A stretch of DNA of 64,000 bases from Saprospira sp. CCB-QB6 (GTDB lineage Bacteria > Bacteroidota > Bacteroidia > Chitinophagales > Saprospiraceae): positions 1,877,501 through 1,941,500 of the forward strand of contig NZ_CP116808.1 of the NCBI RefSeq assembly GCF_028464065.1, read 5' to 3'. This document shows positions 26,634 through 37,751 of the stretch, piece after piece (the first letter of the stretch is position 1; each line of letters starts with the position of its first letter). Below the pieces are notes generated by a model. The model did no database searches, was not told where the DNA came from, and saw only the letters and a list, made by a program, of their open reading frames with translations. The position numbers and the translations under genes are program-made.

Positions 26634-29600
26634 ATGAAATCAATTCTAGCACTTTTGCTCTTTTTCTGTTCTTGCTTTCTGTCTGTTTGGGGGCAAAGCA
26701 GCGGCTACTTTCAGCAGCAGAGCCGTTATGAGATTCACTTTCGGCTTAATGAGGCCCAGCATAGTTTATCGGGTCATTGGAAAATGAGCTATCAGAACCA
26801 GTCGGCAGATAGTCTAACTGAAATATGGATACATCTTTGGCCCAATGCCTATCGCAACAACAGCAGTCCCTTTGCCCATCAATTGGCTGAAAATGGCGAC
26901 CTGAGTTTTCAGTTTGCGGCAGATTCGGCCCGTGGGGGAATAGATAGTCTGGACTTTAGCAGCCCGGGCCAAAACCTTAGCAGCAGTTTTCCGTTGGGCG
27001 GCCAAGAAATGCTGCGGCTGGAGCTGAGCGCCCCCCTCGCCCCAGGCGACAGTTTGCTGATTGAAAGCCCTTTTCACTTAAAAGTACCGGCTAGTTTTTC
27101 TCGTTTGGGCCATCAAAAACAATATTATCAGCTTTGTCAATGGTACCCCAAAGTAGCCGTTTATGATGAGCAGGGCTGGCATCCTATGCCCTATTTGGAC
27201 CAAGGGGAGTTTTATGGAGAATTTGGCGATTACGATATATATATAGAGCTACCCGCCAATTATTGGGTGGCCGCCACGGGCGAGCTACAAACAGCAGCCG
27301 AGCAAAAACGCCTAGCCGATTGGGCCAAAGCCTGCGCAAAAATGGACCTCATTGGGCTTTCGGTAGATCCGCCCCCTAGCCTTCCTTCAGATAGCAGCTT
27401 TAAGCAATTGCACTATCAGGCTAAAAACGTACAAGACTTTGCCCTCTTTTTGAACAAAGACTTTTATGTCCTGAAGAAAGAGATGCCCCTAGCCGCTGGC
27501 CGAAAACTTCCCCTTTGGGCCTTTTTTGAGGCTGAAGAAGCTTATATCTGGCAGTTGGCGCCCGACTTTATGGAAAAATCAACTCGCTATTATTCTAAAG
27601 TCATGGGCGAGTATCCCTACCCGCAAATTACGGCGGTCCAAGGCCCCATAGGCGCAGGTGGCGGCATGGAATACCCCATGATTACTATCATCAACCCCAC
27701 TAGCAGTAAAAAATATTTAGACCTCGTTTTGGCCCATGAAATTGGCCATAATTGGTGGTATGGCATTTTGGCCAGCAATGAGCGCAAACACCCTTGGATA
27801 GATGAAGGCTTTAATTCCTATATCGAAAGCCGCTATATGCAGCAAGAATATGGCGGCCAGCCCTTGCGCCAAGCCTATTTGGCCTATCTGCTGCAAGCCA
27901 AACGCAATGAGGAACAATCTAGCGCCCTGCCCTCTGATAGCCTGAGCAATTTTAATTATTATTTGGCCGCCTATGCCAAACCCAGCCTTATTCTATCTTA
28001 TCTAGAACAGCATTTGGGCCAGCCAAAAATGGATAGCATTCTGCAATCGATTTATCAAAAATGGCAGTTCAAACACCTTAGTCCCCAACAACTGCAAAAG
28101 GAGTTTGAGCAGGGCAGCGGCCAAAATTTAAACTGGTGTTTTCAGGAGCTGCTACAAGATAAAAAGCGAGTAGATTTGGCCCTAACCAAACTAAGTAATT
28201 GGGGCAGCGACAGCCTATTGGTCCAAATTCAGAATAAGGGCCAGGCCGCGCCCCCCATCTTTTTGGCCTATATGAATGAGGAGGGCCAAGTCTTGCAGGC
28301 CTTTAAGTTCCCCCCCTTGGCGGCGGGAGAAAGAGAAAGTTTCCGCATCCCCAAATTGGCCCATGCGCATAGTCTAGAAATAGACCCCTTTGCCTATTTG
28401 CCCGACTACAATAGAGCCAACCAACAGCAGCATTTTGATCGCTCCAAACGAAATCTCATTCATTTGCTCTACCCTAGTCCAGATTTTACAGATCAAGCAC
28501 CTTCTATGGCCCCGATTATTGGCTATAATGCCCATGATGGCTTGCTGCTTGGGTTGGGCCTCTACAGCAACCCCATTATGCCCAAAAATTGGCGCTATCA
28601 ACTTTATCCTTTGCTTGGAACGAACTCCGAGCAGCTCTTGGGCCAAGGTCAATTCGCCTTTCACAAAGGTTTGCAAAAGGGCAAAATCAAAGATTATCAA
28701 ATTAGTCTAGGCTATAAGCGCTACAGCTATTTTAGTAATGAGTCCTACGACTATAAATTACAATATCAGCGTTGGCGCTTGGCGGCGGAGCTGGCTCTGC
28801 GTCCCAAAGCAGGTCGCCAATTTAAGCGGCAATATATTGGCCTAGAAAATCTATTTATTCGAGAAGAAGAGGAAAACTTTGAGCGCGATAGCCTGAATAA
28901 TATTAGCTATTTGGGCAAAACGGGCAGCAAGCGCTCGGTCCACCGCCTCTATTATCGCTGGGAAAATAGCCACCCTTTGGCCCCAGCAAAATATAAATTG
29001 TCCCTAGAGTTTGCCCAATATGATCAAGGCCAAGAGCAGTATCTCAAACTCAGTCTAGAGGGACAAAAAGACTGGTATTATGCCGTAGGCAAAAAGATCG
29101 GCCTCCGCTTTTTCTTTGGCGGATTCCCCTTTCATAGCGATCGAGATTTTGGCGCTTACCCGCTGCATTTGCTCAGCCGAAATGCCCATGACTACCATTA
29201 TGACAACTATGTTTGGGGCCGAAATATCCAATCGGGCTTTTCCGAACAGCAGGTTTTAATCAAAGAAGGGGGCTTTAAATTGCCCATTGCCAACGCCCAA
29301 GCCATTGGCGACGGCCGCAGCAATAGCTTTATTGGCGCTATAAATCTCCGTGCGGATTTGCCCATTCGCCTGCCTTTCCGCCTGCCCTATTTTCGCCTAC
29401 AACCCTATTTTGATTTGGGTTATTTTGAAAACACCGCCCCCTCCCTCCAACTAGACAGCCCCGCCGATGCCATCTTTTACGATCTCGGTCTGCTGCTCGA
29501 TATTGGCGATGGACTGGCCCAAATTTCCTATTCTTTTTACTCCAATGAACGCCTCCGCAATTATATGAAGGAGAAAAATAATTTTTGGGCCCGCCTCGGC

Positions 29601-29663
29601 ATCAGTATCAACCTCAATAGCTGGAGCAGAGAAAAATTAACCGATGAACTGATTGGATTTTAA
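26634..29663 (+). CDS. M1-family zinc metallopeptidase, secreted
   Basis: 1009 residues from ATG 26634 (the ORF starts at a TTG eight codons upstream). Signal peptide MKSILALLLFFCSCFLSVWG. Residues about 30-540 are an M1 aminopeptidase-like domain: the substrate-binding GAGGGMEYPMITI and the zinc motif HEIGHNWW (His368, Glu369, His372) followed by DEGFNSYIE, the third ligand 18 residues on. The C-terminal 450 residues have many alternating aromatic/charged beta strands and look like an outer-membrane beta-domain; no T9SS domain is visible. Probably degrades peptides in the periplasm or at the surface. Confidence 0.88.
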   Translation: MKSILALLLFFCSCFLSVWGQSSGYFQQQSRYEIHFRLNEAQHSLSGHWKMSYQNQSADSLTEIWIHLWPNAYRNNSSPFAHQLAENGDLSFQFAADSARGGIDSLDFSSPGQNLSSSFPLGGQEMLRLELSAPLAPGDSLLIESPFHLKVPASFSRLGHQKQYYQLCQWYPKVAVYDEQGWHPMPYLDQGEFYGEFGDYDIYIELPANYWVAATGELQTAAEQKRLADWAKACAKMDLIGLSVDPPPSLPSDSSFKQLHYQAKNVQDFALFLNKDFYVLKKEMPLAAGRKLPLWAFFEAEEAYIWQLAPDFMEKSTRYYSKVMGEYPYPQITAVQGPIGAGGGMEYPMITIINPTSSKKYLDLVLAHEIGHNWWYGILASNERKHPWIDEGFNSYIESRYMQQEYGGQPLRQAYLAYLLQAKRNEEQSSALPSDSLSNFNYYLAAYAKPSLILSYLEQHLGQPKMDSILQSIYQKWQFKHLSPQQLQKEFEQGSGQNLNWCFQELLQDKKRVDLALTKLSNWGSDSLLVQIQNKGQAAPPIFLAYMNEEGQVLQAFKFPPLAAGERESFRIPKLAHAHSLEIDPFAYLPDYNRANQQQHFDRSKRNLIHLLYPSPDFTDQAPSMAPIIGYNAHDGLLLGLGLYSNPIMPKNWRYQLYPLLGTNSEQLLGQGQFAFHKGLQKGKIKDYQISLGYKRYSYFSNESYDYKLQYQRWRLAAELALRPKAGRQFKRQYIGLENLFIREEEENFERDSLNNISYLGKTGSKRSVHRLYYRWENSHPLAPAKYKLSLEFAQYDQGQEQYLKLSLEGQKDWYYAVGKKIGLRFFFGGFPFHSDRDFGAYPLHLLSRNAHDYHYDNYVWGRNIQSGFSEQQVLIKEGGFKLPIANAQAIGDGRSNSFIGAINLRADLPIRLPFRLPYFRLQPYFDLGYFENTAPSLQLDSPADAIFYDLGLLLDIGDGLAQISYSFYSNERLRNYMKEKNNFWARLGISINLNSWSREKLTDELIGF

Positions 29664-29668
29664 GTGTT

Positions 29669-29791
29669 TTTTGGGGCCTCCGCCTCGCTGCGCTCGTCGG
29701 CGCTACGTTGCGGGGCTCGCTCTTCGCTCGGCCCTGCGGCGGCGGCGCCGCCTTGGTCTGGCCTTCGGCCACCCCTCCACATCGCTAGGCC
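29669..29791 (+). repeat. Mosaic intergenic repeat R10
   Basis: Plus-oriented: TTTTTTGGGGCCTCCGCC, hairpin CGCTGCGCTCGTCGGCG, GCTACGTTGCGGGGCTCGCT, CTCGGCCCTGC, GGTCTGGCCTTCGGCC, CATCGCTAGGCC. Begins about six bases after the M1 stop and points at R11. Confidence 0.88.
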
Positions 29792-29792
29792 G

Positions 29793-29954
29793 TTTACTGT
29801 AGGTTAAAACCTACAGTAAAAAGGGCCAAAGGCCCGCAGGCCTAGGGGCCTGAAAGGGTGGCCGCAGGCCAGACCAAGCGGGCGAAGCCCGCGCAGGGCC
29901 GAGCAGAACTGCGAGCCCTGAAAGGGCCCGGCCGCCGGAGGCGGCAGGCCCCTA
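29793..29954 (-). repeat. Mosaic intergenic repeat R11 with added hairpin
   Basis: Opens with a 13-bp stem TTTACTGTAGGTT / AACCTACAGTAAA (29793-29820), then a CCCCTAGGCC-type copy in minus orientation, GGGGCC end at 29954. R10 and R11 stand tail to tail between the convergent M1 and CHAT genes. Confidence 0.88.
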
Positions 29955-29971
29955 ACAACATCCTCACTAAT

Positions 29972-30001
29972 AAAAAAACCTCCTCCAAAGCTGGAAGAGG
30001 T
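29972..30001 (-). terminator. Terminator after CHAT gene
   Basis: ACCTCCTCC (29978-29986) pairs with GGAAGAGGT (29993-30001) with one G-U; seven T follow on the minus strand. Confidence 0.8.
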
Positions 30002-30016
30002 TGGAGATTTTGTTTG

Positions 30017-33000
30017 TTAGCTGCGCCATTTTTGCCAGCGCTCAATCAGGCTAGAGAGCCAAGAAATGGGCTTTATTTGGTGGCGGCGATAGAGGAAGAA
30101 TCCCGTAGCGCCAAGGGCGAGACTCAGTCCGAGTAGGAGCAGCAGAATGCTGGACCAAGACCAACCATAATCTAGGGGGGCGGGATTGCCAATGCTGATA
30201 AAAGAGCCCCAAAAAGCGGGATGTCCAGAAATGTGATCGGACTGCTCCAGATAATCCAATTTAGCTTTTTGTAGGGCGGCGGGTTTACTCATTCCATCGG
30301 CTAAATTTTCATAAAATCGAGCCATCAGGGCGGCACTCGTATAATCGTTCACCTTCCAGAGGGTAGTCACCACCGAGGGCACGCCAGCATACATAAAGGC
30401 GCGGGCCAGGCTGAGCACCCCCTCGCCGCGGACCACCTTACCAAAGCCCGTTTCGCAGGCTGAAAGCACCACCAAATCCGCTTTGAGGTCTAGATTGTGA
30501 ATCTCATAAGCATAAAGGCGGCCAGCATCTAAATTGTCTACTTCTCCAGAATCTCGAGCAAAAAGCAAGAGGGATTTGTGGGGGTGGCGAATATCGACCA
30601 CACCGTGCATGGCCAAATGGATCAGGCCATAATTAGAAGCGTATTCATAAAAATGCTCCTTATCGGCCTCCTGTTTCATAAAATATTGTCCGCTAAAATG
30701 CGATTGGATCGCCTTGAGTTCTTCCTCTGCCCAGGGCAGTTCCGTATGTTCTCCAATCAGGGGATCGCCTAGGGGGTAAGCGGGGGCAAAGCCTAAGCAT
30801 TGGCGGTTATTTTCTAGGCGTTTCGCTCGGATATTTTGGACCAGCAGGCTAGCAGAGTAGGAATAATTCAATTGATAGCGGCGGATAAGGTAAGCCAAGT
30901 TCTTATAGTCCACCTTATTCAAATCCGCAGGCTCTTCGAGTAAAACCTCAAAGGGAATATAGCTGAGAGCGCCATCGGGAATCACAATAAGTCGATCCAA
31001 TTGCTCGCTACTCCCTTGAATAAAAGGCATCACATAGCTTTTATAGAAGGCATGAGCTGAGAGCACATAATTTTCATACGCCTTTTTGTGGTCCTTACCA
31101 ATCATTTGGTAATCGGTTAGGGCATGGCGAAGATCTTGGAGGTTTTGGTCAAAATCCTGTGGCAGGGGTAATTGGTAAAAGCTGGGGAAATCCTTAGTAA
31201 TTCTGAAGACATAGAGATAGCGATCGCCAATAAAATACTCTAAGAGTAAGTCTTTTGAACCGAGAATCTCCTTTTGCAATTCGGGCAAACTTACCGTTGG
31301 GCTCTCATATTTGAGTTGATAGTATTTGGGATAATTTTGTTCAATATATTGGACCAAAGAATCGTAAGACTTTCGGCTTTGGAAATAAGCCTCATCAAAC
31401 TCCTCGGCCCGATTCATATTTCGATGGCGATAATCTGAATAATAGGCGAGTTTTCGGCGCAGGCTTTCTTCTTGAATTAGCAGTTCGCTGGGCAAATCAC
31501 TAAAAGAGCGGGCCGCCACCCCTTGTAGGGCTTGCAAAAGCACAAAGCTTTTGCTCCGCTCCATAATTTCAAAGGCCTGATAGAGATAAGAGGGGTTTTT
31601 GGTTTGTTGGTAGCGTAGATGGGCTACTTCAATAGCTCCTTCATAGACTGAAATAGAGCGTTTGGTCAGTTGTTGTTTAGAGCCATCCGAAGAGAAATTG
31701 AGGCGGAGGCTATCCACTAAATTCAGGGCCAAAGCATAGGTAGCCTCTGCGGCCTGAATTTCTTTTGGGGCCTTGGTAGCTCGGTGTAATTCTAACAGAA
31801 GATGGCCTTTTTGGGCCAGAGCGGGTAGCCAGTCAATATTGTGCATTAGGCAGCTTAGCTCTGGATTCTGATAAATGTCTACCTTATCTTCTGACAGTTC
31901 CTTACAGACTGCTGTTAGGGCATTTTGCACATAAATCAGGGCCAGTTTATAATCTCTTTTGCGCTCATAGAAAGAAGCTAAATTGAGGTAACTATCAAAA
32001 AGACTCCCCCCAATTACTTCATTATCTTCTTCCTCTTCTGAACTATCAAATAAGATGGCCACCTCTTGCTCTCGTCCAAAATCACTATAATTGGCCTTGC
32101 TCAGCTCCCCTCCATCTCGAATGCTAATTTTCTTTTTCAGGGCTTCATTAAGATAATAGTACTCTTGTTTAGCATCTCGAATAAAGCGATAGGCTTCCGC
32201 TAAACGGTCATAAGCTTGAGCCAAGCGATAATCATTTTCTGTGAGTTGTTGCTCCCAGAGCTTAGCCGCTTTTTGGTAATAGAAGAGCAGAGAATCGGGC
32301 TTAGCCTTAGCCTTAAAATACTCTCCCAACTCTATATAAACATAGCCCAAATTTGGGTGTTCGGGCCCATAAATTTCTCGTTCTAAACCCAAAGATTTTT
32401 TCAGATGAATATATTCCTCTCGGCTATTGCCCAATCCCCTTTGGGCTTTGGCAATGGCTTTATAGAGTTCGGCCACCTCTACGGATTTCCCCCCTACTAG
32501 CTCCAAATAAATGCGCAAACTGCGCTCATAATAATTGAGCGCCTGATCATAATCTCCACTATAAAAGTTGCGATGCCCCAAGAGATAATAGCTACGGCCA
32601 ATATCTTTATGAACCTTATTTAGGGTTTTGAGCTGAATCTTCAGGGCTTTTTCTAAGGCCCCTTCTTCCTCCTCAAAACGGTTGGTTAACCGATAGTAAA
32701 CGGCCAACTGCAAATAGGAGGAAGCAATTTTGGGATGTTCTTCGCCAAATAACTTTTGCCGAATTGCCAAGGCCTTTTGGTGGTAATCAAAGCCTTTGGG
32801 AAAATCTTGTTTCCGATAATAATAATGCTCGCCTAAAGCCTCATAAATATCTGCGGTCAGGTAGCTTTCCTTGGCCAAGGAGTTGAGCGCTTGGTCCAGA
32901 TAATCAGCCTCCATACTCAAAGGATCGAGCAAGCTGCTGCTATCTTCCTGGCTCTGTTTATTCAGTTGGCCATAACAGCGACCAATAAAATAATAGCTTT

Positions 33001-33484
33001 GGGCCAGGTCTTCTCTGGGCGCATTCCATTTTAGGCGAATGGCTAGGGCTTTTTGGTGCCAAGCTAGGGCCTTCCAAAAGTCTACTTCGGCATTCATACG
33101 GTAGCGGCCCAAGCCCTCATAACCATCGGCAATGATAAGGCTATCGACCTGTAAACTGCTATCCGAGCGGGCCAAATCATCAAAGAGGGCCAAGCCCCGC
33201 TTAAACTCATTATCGGCCTCTTGGTAGCGGGTCAATTCTATATAATTATTGCCCACCCCATTGTAACAACGGCCATAGCCCTCCACATCTTTGAGGCGGC
33301 GATAAATAGCGGCGGCAAACTGAAACTCTTGTACCGAGGCCTCATATTGGGCTTCGGCATAAAGGCTTTTGGCTTTTTCAACATATTCGAGGGCTCTTGC
33401 TTTGGAGCCTGTATTTTGGGCCTGCCCAAAAGGCAGCAAACAGCCCAAACAGCCTAATAGTAGTAGAAAACGAACTAAGGGCAT
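30017..33484 (-). CDS. Secreted TPR-CHAT protein (caspase-like protease fold)
   Basis: 1155 residues from ATG 33484; the longer ORF reads into repeat R12 and is rejected. Signal peptide MPLVRFLLLLGCLGCLLPFGQAQ. About 25-560 are tetratricopeptide-like repeats (ALEYVEKAKSLYAEAQYEAS, GFDYHQKALAIRQKL and others); a helical linker follows; a CHAT domain lies at about 800-1085 with the His/Cys dyad in IHLAMHG (near 957) and LSACETG (near 1007), then GVPSVVTTLWKVND. A membrane span near 1105-1130 and a basic tail (YRRHQIKP) end the protein. CHAT proteins are caspase-related peptidases; target unknown. Topology puts the TPR-CHAT part outside the cytoplasm. Confidence 0.88.
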   Translation of the reverse strand: MPLVRFLLLLGCLGCLLPFGQAQNTGSKARALEYVEKAKSLYAEAQYEASVQEFQFAAAIYRRLKDVEGYGRCYNGVGNNYIELTRYQEADNEFKRGLALFDDLARSDSSLQVDSLIIADGYEGLGRYRMNAEVDFWKALAWHQKALAIRLKWNAPREDLAQSYYFIGRCYGQLNKQSQEDSSSLLDPLSMEADYLDQALNSLAKESYLTADIYEALGEHYYYRKQDFPKGFDYHQKALAIRQKLFGEEHPKIASSYLQLAVYYRLTNRFEEEEGALEKALKIQLKTLNKVHKDIGRSYYLLGHRNFYSGDYDQALNYYERSLRIYLELVGGKSVEVAELYKAIAKAQRGLGNSREEYIHLKKSLGLEREIYGPEHPNLGYVYIELGEYFKAKAKPDSLLFYYQKAAKLWEQQLTENDYRLAQAYDRLAEAYRFIRDAKQEYYYLNEALKKKISIRDGGELSKANYSDFGREQEVAILFDSSEEEEDNEVIGGSLFDSYLNLASFYERKRDYKLALIYVQNALTAVCKELSEDKVDIYQNPELSCLMHNIDWLPALAQKGHLLLELHRATKAPKEIQAAEATYALALNLVDSLRLNFSSDGSKQQLTKRSISVYEGAIEVAHLRYQQTKNPSYLYQAFEIMERSKSFVLLQALQGVAARSFSDLPSELLIQEESLRRKLAYYSDYRHRNMNRAEEFDEAYFQSRKSYDSLVQYIEQNYPKYYQLKYESPTVSLPELQKEILGSKDLLLEYFIGDRYLYVFRITKDFPSFYQLPLPQDFDQNLQDLRHALTDYQMIGKDHKKAYENYVLSAHAFYKSYVMPFIQGSSEQLDRLIVIPDGALSYIPFEVLLEEPADLNKVDYKNLAYLIRRYQLNYSYSASLLVQNIRAKRLENNRQCLGFAPAYPLGDPLIGEHTELPWAEEELKAIQSHFSGQYFMKQEADKEHFYEYASNYGLIHLAMHGVVDIRHPHKSLLLFARDSGEVDNLDAGRLYAYEIHNLDLKADLVVLSACETGFGKVVRGEGVLSLARAFMYAGVPSVVTTLWKVNDYTSAALMARFYENLADGMSKPAALQKAKLDYLEQSDHISGHPAFWGSFISIGNPAPLDYGWSWSSILLLLLGLSLALGATGFFLYRRHQIKPISWLSSLIERWQKWRS

Positions 33485-33571
33485 ATAAGTGATTGATATT
33501 TTGCGGTATGGAGTCGGGGAAAAGGGCAGCCCTAAAATACGGCTTTTTATTTTGCTGGCTAAACTGTTTTT

Positions 33572-33751
33572 TTGGGGCCTCCGCCTCGCTGCGCTCGTCG
33601 GCGCTACGTTGCGCAGCTCGCTATTACTTGCTTCGCTGCGTCGGCTCCCGTTGGTCGGGTCGCTCGGCCCTGCGCGGGCTTCGCCCGCTTGGTCTGGCCT
33701 GACGGCCACTGCTGCACATCGCTAGGCCTGCGGCGGCTTCGCCGCCTGCGA
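33572..33751 (+). repeat. Mosaic intergenic repeat R12
   Basis: Plus-oriented copy starting TTTTTTTGGGGCCTCCGCC. Shares the CGCTGCGCTCGTCGGCGC block with R10, and has an extra segment TTGCTTCGCTGCGTCGGCTC between the core blocks. The extra segment also occurs in R1. It overlaps the false N-terminal extension of the CHAT gene. Confidence 0.88.
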
Positions 33752-33882
33752 ATCTGTACTGTCTTTTTTTTTGGGCTTTCTTCTTTAGCGACTAGATGGT
33801 TTTTGGCCTAACGAACAAGGACTTTAGTCGCTCAGTCAAGAACCTTGGGCTGAAGCCCTTGTTTGCTAAAAATGGTCTCTTT
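33752..33882. other. Spacer between repeats R12 and R13
   Basis: Contains ACAAGGACTTTAGTCGCTC (also in R1) and the small hairpin GGGCTGAAGCCC. No coding signal. Confidence 0.45.
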
Positions 33883-34041
33883 TATTGCTGTAGGCTTCAA
33901 CCTACAGTAAAAAGGGCCGAAGGCCCGCAGGCCTAGGGGCCTGAAAGGGTGGCCGAAGGCCAGACCAAAGCCCGAAGGGCTGAAGGGCCGAGCAGACCTG
34001 CGAGCCCTGCAAGGGCCCGGCCGCCGAAGGCGGCAGGCCCC
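33883..34041 (-). repeat. Mosaic intergenic repeat R13 with added hairpin
   Basis: Near-copy of R11: CTGTAGG...CCTACAG hairpin, CCCCTAGGCC block, GGTCTGGCCTTCGGCC, CTCGGCCC, hairpin GCCGCCTTCGGCGGC, GGGGCC end. It lies immediately upstream of the atpC terminator. Confidence 0.9.
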
Positions 34042-34080
34042 AAAAAAAAGAGACGCTCCTTATCAAAAAGAAGCGTCTCT
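34042..34080 (-). terminator. Terminator after atpC
   Basis: AGAGACGCT (34049-34057) pairs with AGCGTCTCT (34072-34080); eight T follow on the minus strand. Confidence 0.92.
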
Positions 34081-34102
34081 TATGGGAGAGTGGAAAGGCG
34101 GT

Positions 34103-34342
34103 CTACTCTTGAACGAGCAGAGAAACCTTATTATCGAGCACCTCGATAAATCCGCTTTGGATAGCGAGTTCTTGCTTACCCCCTTCTTGGGCCAAAAAGC
34201 TCACATCGCCTGCCTGCAAAGAGGCCACAATAGCGGCGTGATTTTCTAGCACCTCAAATTCTCCATCTACACCAGGCACCGTAATGCTGCTGATTTTGCC
34301 TTCAAAAACTTTCTTATCTGGCGTCAATACAATGAGTTCCAT
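34103..34342 (-). CDS. atpC: ATP synthase F1 epsilon subunit (beta-sandwich domain only)
   Basis: 79 residues: MELIVLTPDKKVFEGKISSI, GEFEVLENHAAIVASLQAGD and ELAIQSGFIEVLDNKVSLLV form the N-terminal ten-stranded domain of AtpC. The C-terminal helical hairpin found in many longer epsilon subunits (about 130-140 residues) is absent, as is usual for Bacteroidota. That hairpin inhibits ATP hydrolysis in other bacteria, so this form cannot use that mechanism. It binds gamma and the c-ring in the F1 stalk. It follows atpD after 78 bases that hold a terminator-like hairpin. Confidence 0.93.
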   Translation of the reverse strand: MELIVLTPDKKVFEGKISSITVPGVDGEFEVLENHAAIVASLQAGDVSFLAQEGGKQELAIQSGFIEVLDNKVSLLVQE

Positions 34343-34365
34343 AATAATATCTTGTATGATGGCCT

Positions 34366-34399
34366 AAAAAAATTAGCCGCGGCCGAAGCAGCCACGGCT
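34366..34399 (-). terminator. Terminator-like hairpin between atpD and atpC
   Basis: AGCCGCGGC (34375-34383) pairs with GCCACGGCT (34391-34399) with one mismatch; on the minus strand two A and then seven T follow. It may partly attenuate atpC relative to atpD. Confidence 0.65.
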
Positions 34400-34420
34400 A
34401 AGATCTATTTATCTATTGGA

Positions 34421-36349
<1,929 letters not shown>

Positions 36350-37723
36350 ATGGGAGACCTACTTGCAGCCCGTCTACAGATGGCTTTTTCTTTGGGGTTT
36401 CACATCATCTTTGCCTGTGTGGGCATGGCCATGCCCTTTTTGATGGCTATTGCGCATTGGCGCTATATTAAAACTGGAGATGCTGTGTATAAGGACCTCA
36501 GTAAAGCTTGGTCGAAAGGGGTGGCCATCTTTTTTGCCACTGGTGCGGTTTCGGGCACCGTTTTATCATTTGAGTTGGGCCTTTTGTGGCCCGAATTCAT
36601 GGAGCATGCCGGACCTATCTTCGGCATGCCCTTTTCTTTAGAGGGTACCGCCTTTTTTATTGAGGCGATTGCTCTTGGCCTTTTTCTTTATGGTTGGGGG
36701 AAAATCCCCAAATGGATTCACTGGAGCTCTGGCCTTGTGGTCGGTATTTCGGGGGTGGCTTCGGGGATTTTGGTCGTTGCGGCCAATGCTTGGATGAATA
36801 GCCCCGCAGGTTTCGATTATGATCCTGTCAGTAATACTTACAGTAATATTGACCCCATTGCCGCTATGTTTAATCCCGCCTGGTTTACCCAAGCCCTACA
36901 CATGATTTTAGCCGCATTTACAGCTACGGGCTTTGCCGTGGCGGGGGTGCATGCCTTTTTACTGATCCGTAAACCCGCCAATCGATTTCACCAACAAGCG
37001 ATGCGCATTGCCCTGCTGGTGGGTGGAATTGCCGCCTTTCTACAACCTATTAGCGGTGATCTTTCAGCTAAGGATGTGGCGGTCCGCCAACCCGCTAAAT
37101 TAGCCGCTATGGAGGCCCACTTTCATACAGAAGAGTATGCCGGCCTATTGATTGGTGGGATACCTAATGAGGAAACTGGCGAGGTACATTATGGCATCAA
37201 AATCCCTGGCCTATTGAGCTTTTTGGCTCATGGCGACTTTAAACAGGAGGTGGTAGGCCTAGACCAAATTCCCAAAGATGAACAGCCTCCCATAGCCGTT
37301 ACCCATTTTGCTTTCCAAATTATGGTGGGCGCAGGGACCTTCCTCATGATGGTGGCCTTACTCTATTTCTTTGCCCAACGCTTTCGCCCCCGCTGGCTGG
37401 GACACAAAAACTTCCTTTGGCTAATTGCCCTATCTACTCCCCTAGGCATGCTGGCCGTAGAGGCGGGTTGGACAGTTACCGAGGTAGGCCGCCAACCCTG
37501 GATTATCCACGGGATTATGCGCACTAAAGAGGCGGTTACGCCCATGCCTGGCATCCAATATTCTTTCTATACGGTGGTCGTTGTTTATACGCTTTTGGCC
37601 GTTTTAGTGAGCTGGCTGATGAAACGACAGGTCCAAACCCTAGCCCAAAACTATGATAGTATGGATGAGGAGATTGACCTCAACCAAAAACGAGTGCATA
37701 CCAAAACAGAAGCTATCGACTAA
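36350..37723 (+). CDS. cydA: Cytochrome bd ubiquinol oxidase subunit I
   Basis: 457 residues with about nine membrane spans. Key features: MGDLLAARLQMAFSLGFHII with the N-terminal heme ligand His (His18), the buried Glu in SFELGLLWPEFM, the second heme-ligand region TQALHMILAAFTATGFAVAG, and GWTVTEVGRQPWIIHG near the C-terminus. Cytochrome bd oxidises quinol with high oxygen affinity without pumping protons. The Q-loop is of the short type. Forms a two-gene operon with cydB, 28 bases apart. Confidence 0.97.
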   Translation: MGDLLAARLQMAFSLGFHIIFACVGMAMPFLMAIAHWRYIKTGDAVYKDLSKAWSKGVAIFFATGAVSGTVLSFELGLLWPEFMEHAGPIFGMPFSLEGTAFFIEAIALGLFLYGWGKIPKWIHWSSGLVVGISGVASGILVVAANAWMNSPAGFDYDPVSNTYSNIDPIAAMFNPAWFTQALHMILAAFTATGFAVAGVHAFLLIRKPANRFHQQAMRIALLVGGIAAFLQPISGDLSAKDVAVRQPAKLAAMEAHFHTEEYAGLLIGGIPNEETGEVHYGIKIPGLLSFLAHGDFKQEVVGLDQIPKDEQPPIAVTHFAFQIMVGAGTFLMMVALLYFFAQRFRPRWLGHKNFLWLIALSTPLGMLAVEAGWTVTEVGRQPWIIHGIMRTKEAVTPMPGIQYSFYTVVVVYTLLAVLVSWLMKRQVQTLAQNYDSMDEEIDLNQKRVHTKTEAID

Positions 37724-37751
37724 TTTTTAGTGCCTCTAAAAGACCGATTTT

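Noticed and set aside
33485-33709. 75-residue N-terminal extension of the CHAT protein
   Set aside because: It is the translation of repeat R12; the ATG at 33484 gives a clean signal peptide.
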